In this document: piece after piece, positions 45,901 through 58,171 of the stretch
Position numbering within the stretch: position 1 is the stretch's first letter
Layout: every line of letters starts with the position of its first letter
Assembly: GCA_015832175.1 (NCBI GenBank)
Contig: WJXW01000001.1
Location: forward strand, 2,604,001-2,668,000
Length of the DNA: 64,000 nt
From: Paraphaeosphaeria minitans
Taxonomy: Eukaryota > Ascomycota > Dothideomycetes > Pleosporales > Didymosphaeriaceae
Direction: 5' to 3'
Position numbers and translations under genes: made by a program
The notes under the pieces: generated by a model
Told to the model about the DNA's origin: nothing
Databases searched by the model: none
The model's input: only the letters and a program-made list of their open reading frames with translations

Positions 45901-48900
45901 AAGATGCAATGTCCACCCGAGAATCTTTATCCACTGAGGAAGTTACTGGGGTGCTAGGCATCAGGTTGGAAGGTAGCGGGTTTGACCCCATCCAGCGGAT
46001 ACCAGTCCATCGGGAAGGTGAATTTATGTACAACCTCAAGCCAAAGCAGGACCGTGTCCAACACCGCATCTTGGTCGACGTGAAGCTTGGTGCTGACAAC
46101 GTCAAGAACATTACCTTCAGATCCCCACTGCTTGTGGAGAACAATACTCAAATCCCTATCGAGCTCGGCATCTACAACCCGGAGGAAGGCCATCTGCTCA
46201 AGATCGAGAAGGTGGCGCCAGGTGATGCAAGGCCCGCACCAGTTGGTGCTGCTTTTATGCACTCCATCGTCGTCCGTCCCGACCAAGGCTTCGGTTATGC
46301 TTGGTCAAATGAGCGCTTGTATTGGAAAGAGCTGCTGAAGCGTCCTACAAGAACAATTACCTGTCGTGGGGAACAGGACGAACAGTCTCCTCCCTTCTAT
46401 TTTCAACTGCATGCCTCATTCGACAAGAAAGATCCTCTTACTGGCGTATACCCGTATATGCGCTTGCGCTTGGCAGCACCGGTTGAAGTACAGAACTTGT
46501 TGCCGTTCGATTTCAAGTACAGAATCTACGACAGCAATACGAAAAAGGATTGGACAAACTTTCTCCGGAAGGGTGGCGTGAGCCCTGTCCATGTTGTTGA
46601 GTTGTCGCATTTGCTGCTCCTCAGTGTTGATTTGCAAGATACCCCGTTCAAGGCGAGCAAGTTCGGTATTATCAATTCAACGGATCGAGAAAGCTTCAGG
46701 AGAGAGAAGTCACTAGAATTGAAGGATAGCAATGACCTGTCACTTCACCTCAACATGCATTTCTAGTAGGTTATTCCGGGCATTTTCTTTAACTGACTGC
46801 TAACCTGACCAGCAACTACCCTGATGGAGGTGGCTCATTCAAGGTGACAGTATACAGCCCGTACATCATTCTGAACCGCACCGGATTGGAACTAGACGTA
46901 CGAGCGAAGCAGTTCATGGGACAAGCTCGAGCAGCTGCTGGACAAGGTATCTTTGCCAATGACCAAGGCGATTCAAGCAAACCTTTGCCGTTGATGTTCT
47001 CCTTCCCTACGCAGGACAAGAAAAACCGTGCGCTTCTCAAGGTCGGTGACACGCAATGGAGTAAGCCGCAGAGTTTGGATGCCATCGGAAGCAACTACGC
47101 TGTTGCGCTTCCCTCGACGAAAGCCCGATCCGAAATGCAACTTGGTGTCAGTGTAGGAGAGGGTGAAGGAAAGTTTAACCTAACGAAGATTGTAACGGTC
47201 GCTCCTCGCTTCATCATCAAAAACAAGATGAAAGAGGAGGTCAACATCCGTGAGCCTGGCTCGTCTGAATGGACGTCAGTGAAGGACGGAGAGTTGCTAC
47301 CTTTGCGATGGTTACGATCTGGTGGATCGCCCCAGATCTCGTTGTGTTATCCCGGTGTTAACAATCAGTGGTCATCTCCTTTCAACATTTCCAACGTTGG
47401 AAACGTCCACGTCAAGCTGTCGAAGGCCGGTCAACGTCAGAAACTGGTTCGAGTCGACATTCTCATGGAAGGAGCGACGATCTTCATTCATGTTAGCGTG
47501 GAGACTAAGCATTGGCCTTTCTCCTTCAAGAACATGAGCGACCAAGAGTTCCTCTATTGGCAAGCTAACCCCAATTTGGACGAAGACGAAGATGACAGAG
47601 GAACTGGCTTCCGCCCCATTCGTTACCGGTTGCCGCCCAGAAGCATCATGCCGTATGCTTGGGACTTCCCTGCTGGAAAAAACAAGGAGATCGTATTGAG
47701 TACCAACGGACGAGAGCGCAACGTCAAACTTGCGGAGATTGGTAACCTGATCCCATTCAAGCTGCCACCGGCTCAAGGTCAGCGCCAGAAAATTGTTGAC
47801 TTGAACGTGGTCGCCGCCGGTCCTACGCAGACCCTTGAGCTTTCCAATTATAAGCCTTCCAAGAGTCTGTACAAGCAGAAATCTGGCACAGGCTCTTCAT
47901 CAGCAGCTGGAGGGTTCGAGGTGAAGGACATGGATACGGATGTCACGTTCAAAGCGCAATTACGCCTCGCCGGCATTGGTATATCGCTTGTCAACCGTCA
48001 TCTGAAGGAGCTTGTGTACGTGACTTTACGCGACATTGAGCTCAAATACTCAGACTCACCGCTCTACCAAATGGTCAACCTGCACGTCAAGTGGATCCAA
48101 GTCGACAACCAACTGTATGGAGGAATTTTCCCCATCATCTTCTACCCCAGTGTCGTTCCGAAGACTGGCAAGGAGATGGAAGCACACCCTATCTTCCAGA
48201 CTAGCATCACTCGAGTCAAAGACGACTCTTACGGAGTCTTGTATATCAAGTACTTCACCGTTCTTCTTCAGCAAATGACTCTGGAAATTGATGAAGACTT
48301 CATCTTCGCAATGCTTGATTTTGCAAAGATTCCCGGTGCCTCGTGGTCGGAAGAGAAAGAGGGCAAACTGTGGGACGAATCGCTCGACATCCCAGAGCCT
48401 CAACAAGAGCAGTCTGGCCAGGATGTGTATTTCGAACTACTTCATCTGCAGCCTATGCAGATCGATCTCTCTTTTGTTCGGACGGAGCGCATCAATGCCG
48501 AAGACACCATGACCTCGTCAAACCCGTTCATGTTTGCAGTCAACGTTCTCACCATGTCCATTGGCAATGTCAACGATGCACCTGTGCGCTACAATGCGCT
48601 AATGCTCGAGAACGTACGCGTCTCAACAGATGCGTTGGTCGCCAACATCAAGAACCACTACGTACAGGAGTCACTACGCCAGGTACATGTTGTCATTGGG
48701 TCCGCGGACTTCCTAGGTAACCCTGTAGGTCTCTTCACGAACGTCAGCTCTGGTGTTGCCGACATATTCTACGAGCCATACCAGGGTCTAGTCAAGTCCG
48801 ACCGACCAGAGGAACTCGGTATCGGTATCGCAAAGGGCGCATCCAGCTTTGTCAAGAAGTCGGTCTTCGGTTTCTCCGACAGCATGGCCAAGTTTACTGG

Positions 48901-49639
48901 AAGCATGTCAAAGGGTCTTTCTGCTGCCACACTGGACAAAGAGTTCCAGGACCAGCGACGTATGTCCCGCTCTCGCAACCGACCAAAGCACGCACTCTAT
49001 GGTATCACGGCTGGTGGAAATGCCTTCGCCAGCAGTCTTGCAAGTGGCCTCGGTGGTCTAGCACGCCACCCAATTCAAGGCGCAGAGAAGGAAGGAGCTC
49101 TCGGCTTTGTCAAAGGTGTCGGAAAAGGTCTCCTTGGTGTTCCCACCAAAGCCGCCATCGGTGCCTTTGATCTCGCTTCCAACATGGCCGAAGGTGTACG
49201 CAACACGACTACTGTCTTCGACCAAGAAGGCCTCGACCGTGTGCGTCTTACGCGCTTCATTGGAACAGACGGTATTGTACGTCCCTACTCTCAGCGCGAA
49301 TCTCTCGGTCAGTTCTGGCTCAAGACCCTCGACAACGGAAAGTACTTCAACGAGGACTACATAGCCCACTTGGAGCTTCAAGGAAAGGACATGCTTGTTA
49401 TGCTGACGTACAATGGTATCTTGATGGTCAAGGCAAAGGCGCTCCGGACGGAGTGGGATGTTCCTCTCAAGGATATCCAGACCATCAGCAAGGAGAGGAC
49501 CGGTATGAGCATCACTTTGAAGGGTGGGACCAATGGTCCATATGTCCCGGTGGCGGATGAGGGAAGCAGGAATTGGTTCTATAGGCAGGTTGCTGTGGCG
49601 GTTAATGCGTATAATGATCGGTGGAATGCTAAGGGCTAG
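39993..49639 (+). CDS. vps13: VPS13 bridge-like lipid transfer protein, 3199 aa
   Basis: Exons 39993-46765 and 46813-49639, 9600 nt; the single 47-nt intron starts GTAGGT and ends ACCAG, phase 2. Seen: chorein N-terminus (MLEGLVSNLLNRFLGMYVQN; GIWSGDVKLRNLELRREALD; IPWSNLRGKPLKVNIEDVYL); long stretches of beta-groove repeats; an acidic insert near residue 575 (DGDDEEEEEQEDPFF); Lys/Ser/Pro-rich linker at about 1755-1800; the VAB region with NYTGFNLDVW and ENNTQIPIELGIYNPEEGH; SFKVTVYSPYIILNRTGLEL after the intron; and a C-terminal DH-like/PH module (SLGQFWLKTLDNGKYFNEDY ... GNTKW-poor end AYNDRWNAKG). Known for the family: Vps13 conducts bulk lipids between organelles at contact sites (ER-vacuole, ER-mitochondria, prospore membrane), with adaptors bound by VAB. 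Retained intron would create an immediate TAG. No TM segment, as expected. Confidence 0.97.
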
Positions 49640-50257
49640 AGGGTCATGGGGGGCTGGGAGGTTTATGCATCGTCAAATGGGCGTGGCATCGCGATGGGAT
49701 TGGATTGGATTGGATTTGTGTTTTCTTTCCTTTTCGTTTTCCACCTTGATGAAGTATTTTAATTCTCTATATCGAGATGTGCTTTCCATTGCCGTTCTTC
49801 GGTTGTGATGTCAGACCAAGTCTGAAAATTGCATTTGCCTCGTCTGTTTAGGAGTATTGCTAAGCCCGCTTTCTCACTCAGTAGTTATCCGAGAAAGTGG
49901 CCATATTCCTGTAGTGCGGATAGGATCCGTATGTCGCTCGCTTCTTGCTCACTGTTGAAGAGCCAACGCCTGCACCGCCTGTTAACAGCAATGGGGATGT
50001 GTGTTGAAGCGGTGGATGGGAGTAGTTTGTTAAGGCTTTTGTGGAGTGTTTATTCTCGGATAACTAAATGGTTGAGTAGTTGATTCAGCGATGTGACAAG
50101 AGTGCAGCGAGGCAATTGACATTTGTATGGTTTGGAACAACAGAACGTGAAAACACTACGGATCTATGTATGAGCAATGAATTTCCCTTGACCCGAGAAC
50201 CTGAAGCAACCCTTGTATCTTTCGGTGTCGACCTGAATTATTTCTTCTGCTCTGCTC
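49640..50257. other. Convergent 3' intergenic region
   Basis: About 620 bp between VPS13 (plus) and the FAD oxidase (minus). T-rich runs at 49720-49760 suit the VPS13 3' UTR. No gene seen. Confidence 0.5.
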
Positions 50258-52029
50258 CTATGCCAGAGGTACAGGGTTGTAGAATCTGAATCCGTTTCTT
50301 GGATCGTACGCCTTCTTCAGGGCCTTCAATCTTTGCACCCTGGCCGTGTCGTAGCCATACATCTGGTTGAAGTCCTCCGTACCTACTGCGTAGTTCACGT
50401 ACGTGTGCTTCTTCGCTCCCTTCGGCAGCCCTGCGAAGAGCGCTTGCCTGATCTGCTCGCCATAAGCCTCCGCATCCGCTTGACCAACAGCAGCCGTTCC
50501 GTTCCACCAGATCGTTGGATTCGCCACGGCAGGGTACTGACGCTCCTCTAGGCTCAAAGACGTCGATGAAGGATCGACAGCTTGGACGCCTTGCATACCG
50601 TAGTTTTCGAGCAAAAAGACAGACTGGGAGAACCGCGGGTCAGCCGTCATCTTGGAGAATACATCAAAAGCTGCCCGGGCTGCAGTGGTATTCCAGCTGG
50701 GCAAAGAGACACCACTGCCCATTGAGTTCTTGTTGCGAGTGCAGGCCACGCTGTCAACGCTGTTTTGAGTAACCTTGTATAGCTCCACGTTGTTCACGTT
50801 GGTAGATGGCTTGACGGTGATCGGTCCGATGGCTTGGAATTTAGCAAAGTAGGCTGCGGCTTCGGCCTCGGGGCCTTGGTATGACAGGGTGTAAAGGATC
50901 ACAGGCTACGAACAGTCAGTGAATTGCACCAAGTAGTTGCGAGAGTTGAGTTTACATTTTCAGGATCCATAGGAGGGATTCGCTTGCCCACGCCGCTAAG
51001 TACCAGATTTGGGGACCGCGTTGCATCGCTATCAACCTTGTTGACCGCATCCAGCACAGCTTCGAGTTTATCGCTGGTGTAGATGAAGGTGGAGATGGTC
51101 CAAGTGCTTGGGACATCGTATAGTTTCAATTGCAAGCTCGTAACAACACCGAAGGATTGGCCGGCTCCTCTCAAAGCCCAGAACAGATCTGGGTTACTGG
51201 AGCTGGATGCAGTGACAGCAGTCCCGTTTGCCTAAGGTACGGGTACAAAGTCAGTGTGAGTTAAGACAGATGTTACATGTCTCAGCTAAGCAAGAGGTTT
51301 TTACTTCTGCAGAAAAGACACGTCCCATTGTACCCGGTGGTTTACTCACCAGGATTACTCGTGCGGAGACTAGGTCATCGAGAGTGTAACCGTGACGAGC
51401 CTGTAGCATGCTGTGTCCCCCAGCCAACATAGGACCGGCCACTGAAGTGCACTCGCATAGGGTGAGCACTATTGAGTAAAGTAAGCGGCCAGATCTGGAG
51501 TAGATAGTGAATATAGCTATTTCAGTAGATTGAGGTTACCTGCTTGCTTATTCTTCGCATAGAGTGCTCTGTTGGCTTCCCATTGAAGCGTGCCCCCACC
51601 AATACTTGCTGTTTTACCGCTCGGATCGACTGTCACACTATTAAGCTTGCGCATGTTGATCTGAATGCCATAAGGTAGATTGTTGAGCGTCTTCGTCCAG
51701 CCATGAGTGCCAGAAACAGCCAGGAAGGGTATGCCGAACTTGGAAGCCAATTCAACCGTTTTCTGCACGTCTTCTTCTGTGGCTGCCTCGACAATGGCGT
51801 TGAAATTTGGGTGTATGCGTGGAGAGGTTCCGCGGATTTGCAGCGCATCCCAGTCTTTGTCAATGGGAAGAATGACAGAGGCGTTCTGGGACAGAAATGG
51901 CTTCAACGCAGCAGTCGCGGCATTCAGATGGCCTGCACGTGCAGCGACATTTTTCTCGAACGGACCGAAGGCGTGTGTTTGCGCAGCCCCAAGTGACAGC
52001 CAGGTGGCTATGATAAGGGAAGAACGCAT
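50258..52029 (-). CDS. Secreted FAD-linked oxidase (PCMH/BBE family)
   Basis: Exons 52029-51540, 51468-51350, 51231-50956 and 50905-50258 give 1533 nt, 510 aa; introns of 71, 118, 118 minus/plus none alternative, and 50 nt resolved by phase (the third is 51232-51349, the fourth 50906-50955). Seen: a signal peptide (MRSSLIIATWLSLGAAQTHA); FAD-binding PCMH domain with RGTSPRIHPNFNAIV, FLAVSGTHGWTKTL, GGGTLQWEANRALYAKNKQA, TSVAGPMLAGGHSMLQARHG, LDDLVSARVIL, DLFWALRGAGQSFGVVTSLQ; and a BBE C-terminus with YVNYAVGTEDFNQMYGYD and YDPRNGFRFYNP. Known for the family: FAD enzymes oxidising sugars, alkaloids or secondary metabolites, often with bicovalent flavin through a His and a Cys. The HGW position fits the His partner and CEC(T)SVAG the Cys region. 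Secretion suggests carbohydrate or phenolic substrates (inference). No cluster neighbours. Confidence 0.9.
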
Positions 52030-52924
52030 AGGTAGTGCGCGAGTGCAAATTCCACAGAACAGGTATCTGGTCGTGAACTAGCTCTGTGATTTGCCGCTGT
52101 CGGAGGACAAGCAAAATTAGGCTTGGAATCTTTTAGTATTTGAGGAAAGCAGGGACGCAAGGGATTGCCTCCCTCCGTATATACAGAAGGGAGGGCTCCC
52201 GGCATGGCGGGGTAGAGTCGTACTGTGACAATGAACTCGTCACGCATTGCCGAGAAACTGCTCGTAGAGGGAGCAGACATGTCTAAGTACGCAGGTATTA
52301 TGGCTTGACAAAAACGGGTTATGGGAGATACTCTGGAAATGTGTCCGTGCCCAGGGTGGTCTAGATCTACTCTACGGTAGGTATCTACTTTGCGCTCCTG
52401 CTGCGCGGTGGCTATTGCAATTCTCAACGCTGGGACATCAAAAATAACCCACCGTTTACAGGCTGGATGTCAGTATGCATGTCGGATGTCCAACCTTGTT
52501 GGGACCACGTCTGACCTATTGCTTGCAGTGTAAGGGTCCTCGCTTGCTAGCACTCATGCAAAGCTAACGTACCGAACGTGATTGTGTAGCGATCATCTTT
52601 CGCCCGCAGTAGACTAGCTGCTAGGAATGAACACATCAATGGGAGATCAAAAGACCATATGACTACATACATCAGACCATCTCCACTTTATTACGTGATT
52701 CCGTCGAGTACCATACGGTGGGTAATACATTTCAGGAGCAGTGTGGTCATGCGCAGAATACTTGTGAATGTTACATTCATGCACTGAATACCATGTTTAG
52801 ATCCCGGGGTCGTTGGGAAACAAGTGGGAGTCACTCGCGTGGGTGAGGGAGTGTGAGGCGGATCGGTGATTTGAGTCACGTGCAGCTGTTCGACACATTC
52901 AGTGGTTCACGTCTTCCCTAAAGT
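52030..52924. other. Intergenic region upstream of the FAD oxidase
   Basis: About 900 bp between two minus-strand genes. Includes the candidate TATA element at 52177. No supported gene. Confidence 0.5.
52177..52184 (-). promoter_or_regulatory. Candidate TATA element of the FAD oxidase gene
   Basis: Self-complementary gtatatac, 148-155 bp upstream of the ATG at 52029, flanked by ccctcc on one side and gggaggg on the other, which could pair as a short hairpin. Use as a promoter element is inferred from position only. Confidence 0.3.
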
Positions 52925-53583
52925 TCAATTAAAATACATACAGTACGAGTTGATCAAGAATGATAGGATAGCCAGCAACGGCACCACAACCAACCTGTCG
53001 ACCGCACATATGCCAGCACCAGAGGTCATCCCCAAAGTTTTCCAGTCCCTCCGACTAATGTTCACAAACCTACTTGCAAAACCCTCAGACCAAACCCCAT
53101 CCCTCCTGACTACGTAGAAGAAGGCCATCGCGCTATTGTCGAGGAACGGGTTGTTCGAGGTATCCTCCACCTCCCATAGATACCCGCTCATGTTCGCTTG
53201 CGAGTCTGTGGGACCTTAAACCAGGTCAGCATGCATTGCTGCCAGAGACGATACGCGCACATACGGAATATCAAGCGTTTCTCATAGCGGTGGTTCACCA
53301 GATAGAGATCCCAGGTCATGTTCCTCGTCACGTTCGTCCACGCCCATTGTAGAGGGTATGTAGAGTTGATGAGAACCCGTTCGTTACGGTCGAAGTCCGT
53401 GCTGTTACGGTTTGCTGCAGGCGGATGCGTGAAGATGCCGGGCCGTTTCCAACCGTCATGTGGTGTTATTACTTTCTGCTTGTATCGGTCGTCCCACAAG
53501 GGCCTGAAAACTGGATCGTTCCAGAAATCGCCTGCAAAAATTAGAGGCAGCAGTAAGAGCGAGAAGAAGAGAAGAAGCTTCAT
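52925..53583 (-). CDS. Secreted, probably GPI-anchored protein of unknown function, 199 aa
   Basis: Exons 53583-53265 and 53205-52925 give 600 nt; the 59-nt intron starts GTATGT, ends CCACAG and has a CTGACC branch site, phase 1. I used ATG 53583 because it opens directly into a signal peptide (MKLLLFFSLLLLPLIFAGDF). Seen: a beta-rich ectodomain with NSTYPLQWAWTNVTRNMTWD, LYLVNHRYEKRLIFHSQANM, SGYLWEVEDTSNNPFLDNSA and AFFYVVRRDGVWSEGFAS; several N-glycosylation sequons; two Cys only; and a C-terminal hydrophobic stretch (LVVVPLLAILSFLINSYCMY) that may be a GPI signal or TM anchor. The layout resembles small fungal cell-wall/Kre9-Knh1-like Ig-fold modules (strands separated by NxT sites), but I cannot assign a family. 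Confidence 0.75.
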
Positions 53584-54160
53584 CGATGAAGCGACGGGAT
53601 TTCGGTTGCGCGTTGAAGAATACCATAGTAGGAAAAAACCCGAGGTCCGAGGTAGGCTGACCAGAGGTAATGTCCATATATTACTCATCGAGCGCCCGTG
53701 AGATGCTGTGCGTTGGGTCTGTCGTGCTTCTGTGCGCCTTTGCGTAGGACGTGTGCTTCTTACACGAATGCGCGTGGCAGAACATGGCTTGCGTCTAGGC
53801 CCCGCTATCAGCTGTTCGTCTTGTGATTCCAAGCATTACGAACGCGCGACTTGTTGGGCAACATCTTTGGGTAGAACTCGGTACTTGGGTACAATTCACT
53901 GCCCTTGGTAGGTTGGTAACACTTCATTTTACGGATCAGGCGCCCATCTGTCGAACGCTTTTCGGAGTACAGCAATCCGTCATATTATAAACTCCGAAGT
54001 ATCTACGTACACGTCGAGCCCTGCAGAACAAGTATATCCGAGTCTTATCGGATCGCCAACTGAGCACTCTCGTGCTATCGACGAGACCTATTGTGTTACC
54101 TTCTTTGTCGACGTATCGTGCTAAAATTTCACCTCAGTACCTTCGTTACCCAGACTAGTC
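53584..54160. other. Intergenic region, no gene recognised
   Basis: About 580 bp between two minus-strand genes; promoter of the secreted protein and 3' end of the MOSC gene. Nothing else seen. Confidence 0.5.
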
Positions 54161-55291
54161 TCAAAACCCCGGTATATACCGATGCTTGTTTGTGACTTCT
54201 GTGACCTCCATTTTCATACCCACCTCCAGTATACCTCCGTCACCCCGCGGCACACACAACATCCCAAAACAGGGTTTGTACGTGATCCCCTCATCGACCC
54301 TTCGATACTTCATCAACGTATCCCACGGCTGCCTCTTGTGTTTCTCTGCCGAATCTGGATCCACATTAGGAACCTGACACCGTGCGCAGCGTTGTGTAAC
54401 GTCCAATACGAAGCGTTGTGTCGCATTATTAGACCCTGGCTTGGGCAATATGCGCAGCGTCTTCCACCTGTCCTCATCCCATGGCTTGTTACCCTTGAAA
54501 ATGATATTAGGCCGAAAGCGATGTATGTCAATGGTGATGTCGTCATTGGCACGAATGCGTGAATTGAGTTCTTCGATACTAGACTCGCATCCAACAAGGA
54601 TAGGCATGAGGTCAGGGAAGCATGTCGAGGCCGGCCTTCCGAGTATTCTCTCGGCCCCATTTGAGGGCAACATTCTAGGTGCATCGAAGAACGGCGACTT
54701 GTACACTAACCTAACCTCTTTGCCGAAGAACTCGTTGAATGAACCGGTCAGATCGGTTGAGTAAGCATGAGCCGGTGTCTCTTTACCCCAGATGTTCGCA
54801 TTGACGAGCTGAGTGTTGTTCTCCAGCCATTCTGATGAGGGATGGGCAGGAACGGAGAACTGAAGTTTTTGGTCGATGGAATTTGGGACCGGCGCTACCA
54901 CAGTCAGAGTATCAGTCTCAGCATCATAGCTTGGACGGATTAGGGTCATCTTGGAGGTCTGCCGGACTATAGCGTGTCAGTACACAGTACATTGACATGA
55001 GAAGGACATGCGTGTCAAGCACGTACTGGTTTGGAATTTGAGTTCGGGATAGCTGACCCACATCCAGTGCCGATCTAGATCTAGTCCTGTGGGCAACAAA
55101 CGTGCCGACTTGACCGTTATGTAGTGGCATGATTTGATGGGATGGATGAAAATATCGGTGATCTCTGTGGGCGGTGGCAAAGGCCCAGCGGAGCTCTTCT
55201 TGGGCCTCTGAGTGAAGCAGAGGTAAGTTATGATAGGAAGCAGAAAACAAGAGATTATAACAGCAAGCTGATAGGTATTCGAGAGCGCCAT
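54161..55291 (-). CDS. Membrane-anchored MOSC protein (mARC-like molybdoenzyme)
   Basis: Exons 55291-55027 and 54966-54161 give 1071 nt, 356 aa; the 60-nt intron starts GTACGT, ends CTATAG, phase 1, and its join rebuilds FQTIRQTSKMTLI, a strongly family-like stretch. Seen: N-terminal TM anchor (YQLAVIISCFLLPIITYLCF), MOSC N-terminal barrel with IFIHPIKSCHYITVKSARLL and GLDLDRHWM, then the MOSC domain with GKEVRLVYKSP, FPDLMPILVGCESSIEELNS, RFRPNIIFKGNKPWDEDRWK, and QRCARCQVPNVDPDSAEKHK, which holds the conserved Cys expected to ligate molybdenum, and GMLCVPRGDGGILEVGMKME. Known for the family: mARC proteins reduce N-hydroxylated compounds with cytochrome b5 and its reductase, tail outward on the mitochondrial or ER membrane. 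Physiological substrate in fungi is unclear. All key motifs are present. Confidence 0.9.
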
Positions 55292-56247
55292 GATGCTCAA
55301 ATATTGATGTTATCCTTCTCAACAAATCTTCGAAAAGATGTGACAGGGAAGCCTTTCCTTGCTCAATGTGTAGAGGCGGATAGGATAAAACAAGATTTGT
55401 ATACAATGTATGGGGAAAGATGCCTCACAAAAACCTTGGCAGAATTAGCAAGTCAGCTGTTTCAGATGTCGTTGAGTGTTGTCAAGGGGCATTGGTAATC
55501 TCCCCCGCTGAAGTTGAGGCCGGATGTGGGATATGACGATGACGGCACTGACGATTTGGTGCGCGGGAGACCCTGGCGCCAACCAAAAGGGGACTAATCA
55601 ATGCCGCGAGCCCTCAGCCGGCAACCGGCATCCTCGAGTCACCGCGGAGAAACGATTGCTACCTGCTACCTGCAACATCGATCCAGCTCATTTCTTCTGC
55701 AATAGTCGCATCTTCGCCCCATGTCATGCGTCACACAATGTACAGTGGAATGTCAAAAGTCACATCCGAACAATTGACCCATTTCGGTATACCGACTCCA
55801 TCATTACAACCATCTTGACAGCATCACTCAAGCAAGAAGCGCTTACAAGACAAACAACTAGGGGTATTATTATAGCCAAAAGCACTACAATAGTAGGCCT
55901 TTGGAGCGTAGCCGGAGCTGGGGTAATCTGACGTAGCAAACATAATCAGAATACATTATGGGTATACCCTACAATCCACCTTTTGCTAAAACAAGTAAAC
56001 AGACATAGACGTTGGAGGTGTATCAAAAAGGAATTAGCTGGAGACCCGTAGAGGTGACACTGTGCTCGTCTGACGCGCCGGGATAGACGATCGTTACATT
56101 CGTTCGTCGACCTGGTTTCGTGAAAGGCGAGGTTCGGAATCACTTTTTCAGTGAGTAATTGTTTTGTGTTTGTAAAGGAGGGTGGTGTGGATGCCGGACC
56201 AGCCGGCGGTGAGTAGTGAGCTCGTCCGACACAAGATTGGAGTTAGG
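55292..56247. other. Intergenic region, no gene recognised
   Basis: About 960 bp between two minus-strand genes. A 135-codon ORF on plus (55524-55931) has an ATG but no recognisable content. Probably the MOSC promoter plus the zinc-finger gene 3' UTR. Confidence 0.45.
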
Positions 56248-58171
56248 TTAGCCCCAGTTCAACTCATCGTTCCATCCAATTTCGCGTTGCGAGGAGACAA
56301 CGGTATGTTGCGAGATGTTGCTGGGCCGACGTCTCATGATCATCCTCGAGAAGCGGTTGGTGTGCTCATCTTTTGGCGGCGGCGGTGGAGGTTGGTCAGA
56401 CATGTGTGAACTTGACGGACGACTCGCGATGTTGATCAGCTTCGGAATGTAACGACGAGAGGCCGATGGGGTACTGGTGTGATGCATGAAGTTCGGGGGC
56501 ACACTCTGTCGAGGGTATTGCCCGAAGTTGGCATATTGAGACGTCGGTACTTGCACAACTTCCTTCGGGGCGTTGTAATTCATGTACGAGTTCTGCTGTT
56601 GGAAGGCGACCAGGTCCGGCGTTGACACAAACCCAGCATTCGACCAATGAGGTTGGAACCCTTGGTTGACAGGCTGAGAGAAATCTGTGGACATGTGCGC
56701 CATGTGGCTGGGATTGAAGCCTCCGAAAGCGCCCATAGCAGGGTCAGCAGCCATCGTGTTCTGCGTCATATCGGAAGTGACAGGCCATTGAGCCTGTTGC
56801 AGGTCGTGGTGCATCGCATGTGGAGTATCCACGGGATCGAGATCCATCATATTGTCAGACGGAATGCCATGCGACGAGTGAAGTCGTTGATCGTTTCCGA
56901 AATCCATCTCCAGTTTACAGCTCACTGTCTCGCTTGGCTCCGAAGACTCGGGGGCTTCTTGCACTTCGGGCGTTGTCTCAGCTGCAGATTCGACCATATC
57001 CGCTGGCTCGATCTCAGCCAGATCGTACGTCTCTTGCACAACCTTGTCGACGTCGAAAACCCTGGTGTCCCATTTGGTCTCAAGCTTGTATCGTAGACGG
57101 TTGCACTTCTTTGATTCCCAGGTGAAACGAGGGTAGTCTTGCACATCGCCGTGCCGTTGGGTCATCAACCGGGTCCACGATTCAGCAACCTCGGGCTGCT
57201 TGAGGAGTCCTAGAATGACGCTGGTGAAGTTCCACTTCGATTTCTTCTCTTCAAAGTGCATGGCAATGTGCTCGCAGCGCTCTTCCCAGGTTGTCAACAG
57301 ACAGGCGCAGAATCCACAGCCCCAGGCATCCTTGTCGTGCATGACAATCTCGTACCTCTTCACGCATGGCGACGCCTTCCTGCTAGTCGGTTGTCCGCTT
57401 TCTCTCGGCTGTTTACAGTTCTCGCATCCCTGACACGGTTAGTGCCGCAAAAGTAAATGAACGATGTGACCTTACATGAAGTTTCGTATGATGCTCACGG
57501 AACCGTTTACCAGCATGGAATATCTGTTCGCAGTCGGGACATCGCCAAGTGAGACGCTGCTCGTGAAACTCCTCCTCGTGTGACTTCCAGTACGGTTTGG
57601 ACTTCAATGCTTTGTCGCAAAACGTGCACGCAAAGTTCTTCGGTGCGGATGTGATTGAAATTGTGGAAAGACGCGACGATGCGGTCGATAGGCGCGAGGA
57701 GACGGTGCTGTAGTGCGTGAAGGAGGAGTCGGTGGACGCGATCGAGGACCTAGGATCAGACATTATGCTGGTAACTCTGCTCGACGGTACGCTAAGGAAC
57801 GAATTGCGGCTGCCGAGGCTGGCCATGGATGACCGGTCAGGCCCCGACATGCTGGAGAGGCTGCGCATTGAGTCTACATCATCGTAAGCCATGCCTTTAC
57901 GCGTTGTGATCGTGATGAACTGACCTCCATTGCTTCGGGCGGCTTGCAGGAGAAGGAGGATCTGCTTGTCGTCGAGATGCTTCAATGCATTAATGTGGTC
58001 GATAACCTCGGGTGTAAGCGATAGTTGGCCTGACAGACGTGGCGACGGCGATGTGCTCTCCGTCACGCTACTCAGGGGCGTGGAACTTTGAAGGCTACGA
58101 CGCGGTCGCTTGAAGCTGTTGTTTGCCTGGGGGGTGCCATATTGGTACAGATGAGGTTCTTCGGTATCCAT
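56248..58171 (-). CDS. C2H2 zinc-finger protein, likely transcription regulator, 625 aa
   Basis: Exons 58171-57476 and 57429-56248; the 46-nt intron (GTAAGG...GTCAG) is phase 0. Seen: Ser/Pro-rich N-terminus with LTPEVIDHINALKHLDDKQI; duplicated SSRLSTASSRLSTIS; C2H2 finger 1 at residues 182-203 (C-x2-C-x12-H-x4-H), finger 2 at 211-232 with the same spacing, the intron falling directly after its last His; GCENCKQP just after; then a third finger-like C270-x2-C273-x12-H286-x3-H290 (WGCGFCACLLTTWEERCEHI), EEKKSKWNFTSVILGLLKQP and KKCNRLRYKLETKWD; then a Gln/Pro/Met-rich low-complexity tail and a proline run (PPPPPP) with a basic RMIMRRRPS motif. Known: such proteins bind DNA in the nucleus. The Gln/Pro tail suggests activation. 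Targets unknown. Intron retention would give a 250-aa form with only two fingers. Confidence 0.85.

Noticed and set aside
55524..55931. 135-codon plus-strand ORF between the MOSC and zinc-finger genes
   Set aside because: Has an ATG but no family, signal or splice support; composition like surrounding non-coding DNA.
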